A stretch of 64,000 nucleotides of DNA from NCBI GenBank assembly GCA_026706025.1, contig JAPOZO010000075.1, positions 1 through 64,000 of the forward strand, given 5' to 3'. The notes beneath the pieces were generated by a model that saw only the letters and a list, made by a program, of their open reading frames with translations, did not search any database and had not been told where the DNA came from. A program made the position numbers and the translations under genes. Shown here piece after piece: positions 63,501 through 64,000 of the stretch. Source of the DNA: Candidatus Poribacteria bacterium. GTDB taxonomy: Bacteria; Poribacteria; WGA-4E; WGA-3G. Within the stretch, counting starts at the first letter, position 1. Each line of letters opens with the position of its first letter.

Positions 63501-64000
63501 TACTGGACAATCCCAAAGCTTCAATTCCGACAGATTTTTCAAATTCTTTATAGGAGATAGATCAGAGATAGGGTTATGTGAAAGATAAAGATTTTTTGCA
63601 TTGATTAATCCTGTTAGTGGTGATATGTCGGAAATCTGATTATCGGCAAGTGATATTGTACGTAGATTTATTAACGCCTTCAGAGACGATAGGTCGGAAA
63701 TCTGGTTATTCCACACTTCAAGACTTTCCAGATTTGTTGCATACTGAAGCCCTGTTAAATCTTGGATACCTTTATCCACAGCTTTAAGCGATCTCAATTT
63801 CGCCATATCTTCTACGGTAATCACATCCCCTGGGGCTTTGTTGTGTCTTTGCTGAAGTCGTTGTTGAATAGCATCGCGTAGGTTTGGGTCGGGAATATAT
63901 ACACCAGCACCAGGAATAATTTCTGGGCGCTGCACCACAGGTGGCAGAACGATATTAGGAGAGTTGATCTCAGAAATCACATCGTGAAAAGCCGATGTCC
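60522..64000 (-). CDS. LRR / cohesin / dockerin surface protein, 5' end outside the window
   Basis: This frame is open to the window edge and continues beyond it; the first residues readable are TSAFHDVISEINSP, which align with TSNFDDMISALNTP just before the LRRs of the 1358-residue paralogue. The visible 1150 or so residues hold two LRR blocks of the NLISDISPLxxLxxL type (about 20 repeats, each block begun by IPDPNLRAAI...), a beta-sandwich (KIWLNGDLVHK), a cohesin-like domain (AGDTLTINLNAENTTDLAGWQADIAFDPNILEAVEVIEGDFL), a dockerin pair (DVNQDGRVSVADLVLVAKDLG, DVNRDGVINIQDLLLVAQHLG) and the same C-terminal module ending TRKMLILK. The missing N-terminus probably carries a cytochrome-like domain, as in the paralogue. 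The dockerin/C-terminal part is nearly identical to that gene at DNA level. Confidence 0.9.
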   Translation of the reverse strand, partial: TSAFHDVISEINSPNIVLPPVVQRPEIIPGAGVYIPDPNLRDAIQQRLQQRHNKAPGDVITVEDMAKLRSLKAVDKGIQDLTGLQYATNLESLEVWNNQISDLSSLKALINLRTISLADNQISDISPLTGLINAKNLYLSHNPISDLSPIKNLKNLSELKLWDCPVSDLSPLTELTKLTKLTLAYDYVDINPEFVDISPLTELTDMSYLVFHGVNLSDLSALVGMINLKFLKFDGNNVSDISPVANLINLEHIITWRNPISDFSPLAKLDKLKTIDICGADITDLSFLAGKQELTELYLVKNGISNISALAELTGLTRLDLSGNDISDVLPLASLTNLTWLKLSNNPITDFSPLEALSQNTNILTGEVVIPDPNLRAAIAEALGKNNTAIVSITAEEMATLTTLRASNRDIKDLTGIEDAINLEELWISKNPVSDISPLAKLKNLIGLGAWETSIKDLSPLTGLTKLRWLDFGRTPISNLAPLAGITSLRKLTFYSCDLEDISPLVELTGLTHLEVGGNRAISDASPVVGLINLEHLDFHHDSISDLSPLAGLTKLKSLNLYDNRLITDLSPLGNLTGLIFLHLHQNMISDVSPLARLINLENLVLRDNLILDISPLKELSVFSDINWVENPGSAIGGPVIEGPWMWMIVPAENLDKDWLAIADSGGVSGVTEQKIATYGARPGSVIGNKVWTTSKIGNRSRNISDMVESIGEKNKSNQAIYGSIILESPSEQKTVMLQGSNGLLKIWLNGDLVHKDISTKGWPYKYEKFFPVTLKPGANVLLVAIQSEYTDLSGFFGFEEGTEYTVMPPDVGFTFSAIQTNLLAGDTLTINLNAENTTDLAGWQADIAFDPNILEAVEVIEGDFLKTESGNTFFQNGTIDNAAGKITDLVSARISESGVSGTGTLLSVTLKAKAGGETQVTLENFEFSSISGEVIPAVPPNITITVGEYPPWDVNQDGRVSVADLVLVAKDLGSNAPANLRTDVNRDGVINIQDLLLVAQHLGESTDAAAPSAIAINDLDLLDPAMIQAWITQAQIENDGSLAFRQGIANLERLLALFIPEETALLHNYPNPFNPETWIPYQLAEPAEVTLTIYSMNGTLVRTLKLGYQPAGIYQTRTRAAYWDGKNEVGESVASGVYFYTFTADDFTATRKMLILK

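Overview
The window looks like a piece of a Candidatus Poribacteria (or close relative) chromosome. The evidence is indirect but consistent: large surface proteins ending in the NYPNPFNPETWIPYQLA-type C-terminal module, three phytanoyl-CoA dioxygenase (PhyH) family genes, planctomycete-type cytochrome c modules on LRR/cohesin/dockerin proteins, and many short dispersed palindromic repeats between genes. No marker such as rRNA is present, so the assignment is an inference.

Layout. 1-3.6 kb: repeat-rich leader and a promoter, then a plus-strand operon with a HEPN_Swt1-like/coiled-coil/DUF4268-like protein, a small HEPN protein, two tandem BolA-like proteins and a rhodanese. 3.6-5.7 kb: tandem near-identical promoters, tRNA-Asn, a PhyH dioxygenase and an orphan Dam-type DNA methyltransferase. 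5.7-8.7 kb, minus: an acetolactate-synthase-like ThDP enzyme, a 49-codon ORF and a MalK-type ABC ATPase. 8.7-17.2 kb: a repeat-filled spacer, a 2232-residue LRR/cadherin surface protein with near-perfect 300-bp internal repeats, and another 1-kb repeat-rich spacer. 17.2-24.3 kb, plus: an iron-type two-domain ABC permease, a PIN toxin fused to its small partner, GmhA, an AAA-like/PD-(D/E)XK protein and a DUF4212/sodium symporter pair.

24.3-42 kb, plus: two exported or anchored proteins (DUF3352-like, HEAT repeat), then a nearly complete type II secretion (T2SS) operon in the order E, (secreted lectin-like protein), F, G, H, I, J, K, L, M-like, D. The secretin has six N1-like modules before the pore domain, and the K-like protein carries ComEA-like helix-hairpin-helix repeats. 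GspC and the prepilin peptidase were not seen.

42-47.5 kb: two more PhyH genes, a DprA/SLOG-like gene broken by one in-frame TGA, an AAA ATPase/PIN-like gene pair resembling a defence or toxin module, and a 5'-truncated AlbA/HATPase-type regulator. 47.5-55.4 kb, minus: an NCS2 purine permease, a D-2-hydroxyacid dehydrogenase, the GTPase Der, an AI-2E-type permease with a large beta-propeller-like insertion, and a dicarboxylate/cation symporter with its own insertion. 55.5-64 kb, minus: two paralogous LRR-cohesin-dockerin surface proteins flanking a split PIN toxin/partner pair. The first has two CxxCH haem motifs; the second runs off the end of the window.

The likely common theme is the cell surface. 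A T2SS with an enlarged secretin lies beside several very large exported modular proteins that share one C-terminal module. Repeats and toxin-type modules mark the accessory spacers. The three PhyH enzymes and the uptake systems (iron-type permease, purine permease, organic acid and sodium symporters) suggest a heterotroph using host- or particle-derived small molecules.
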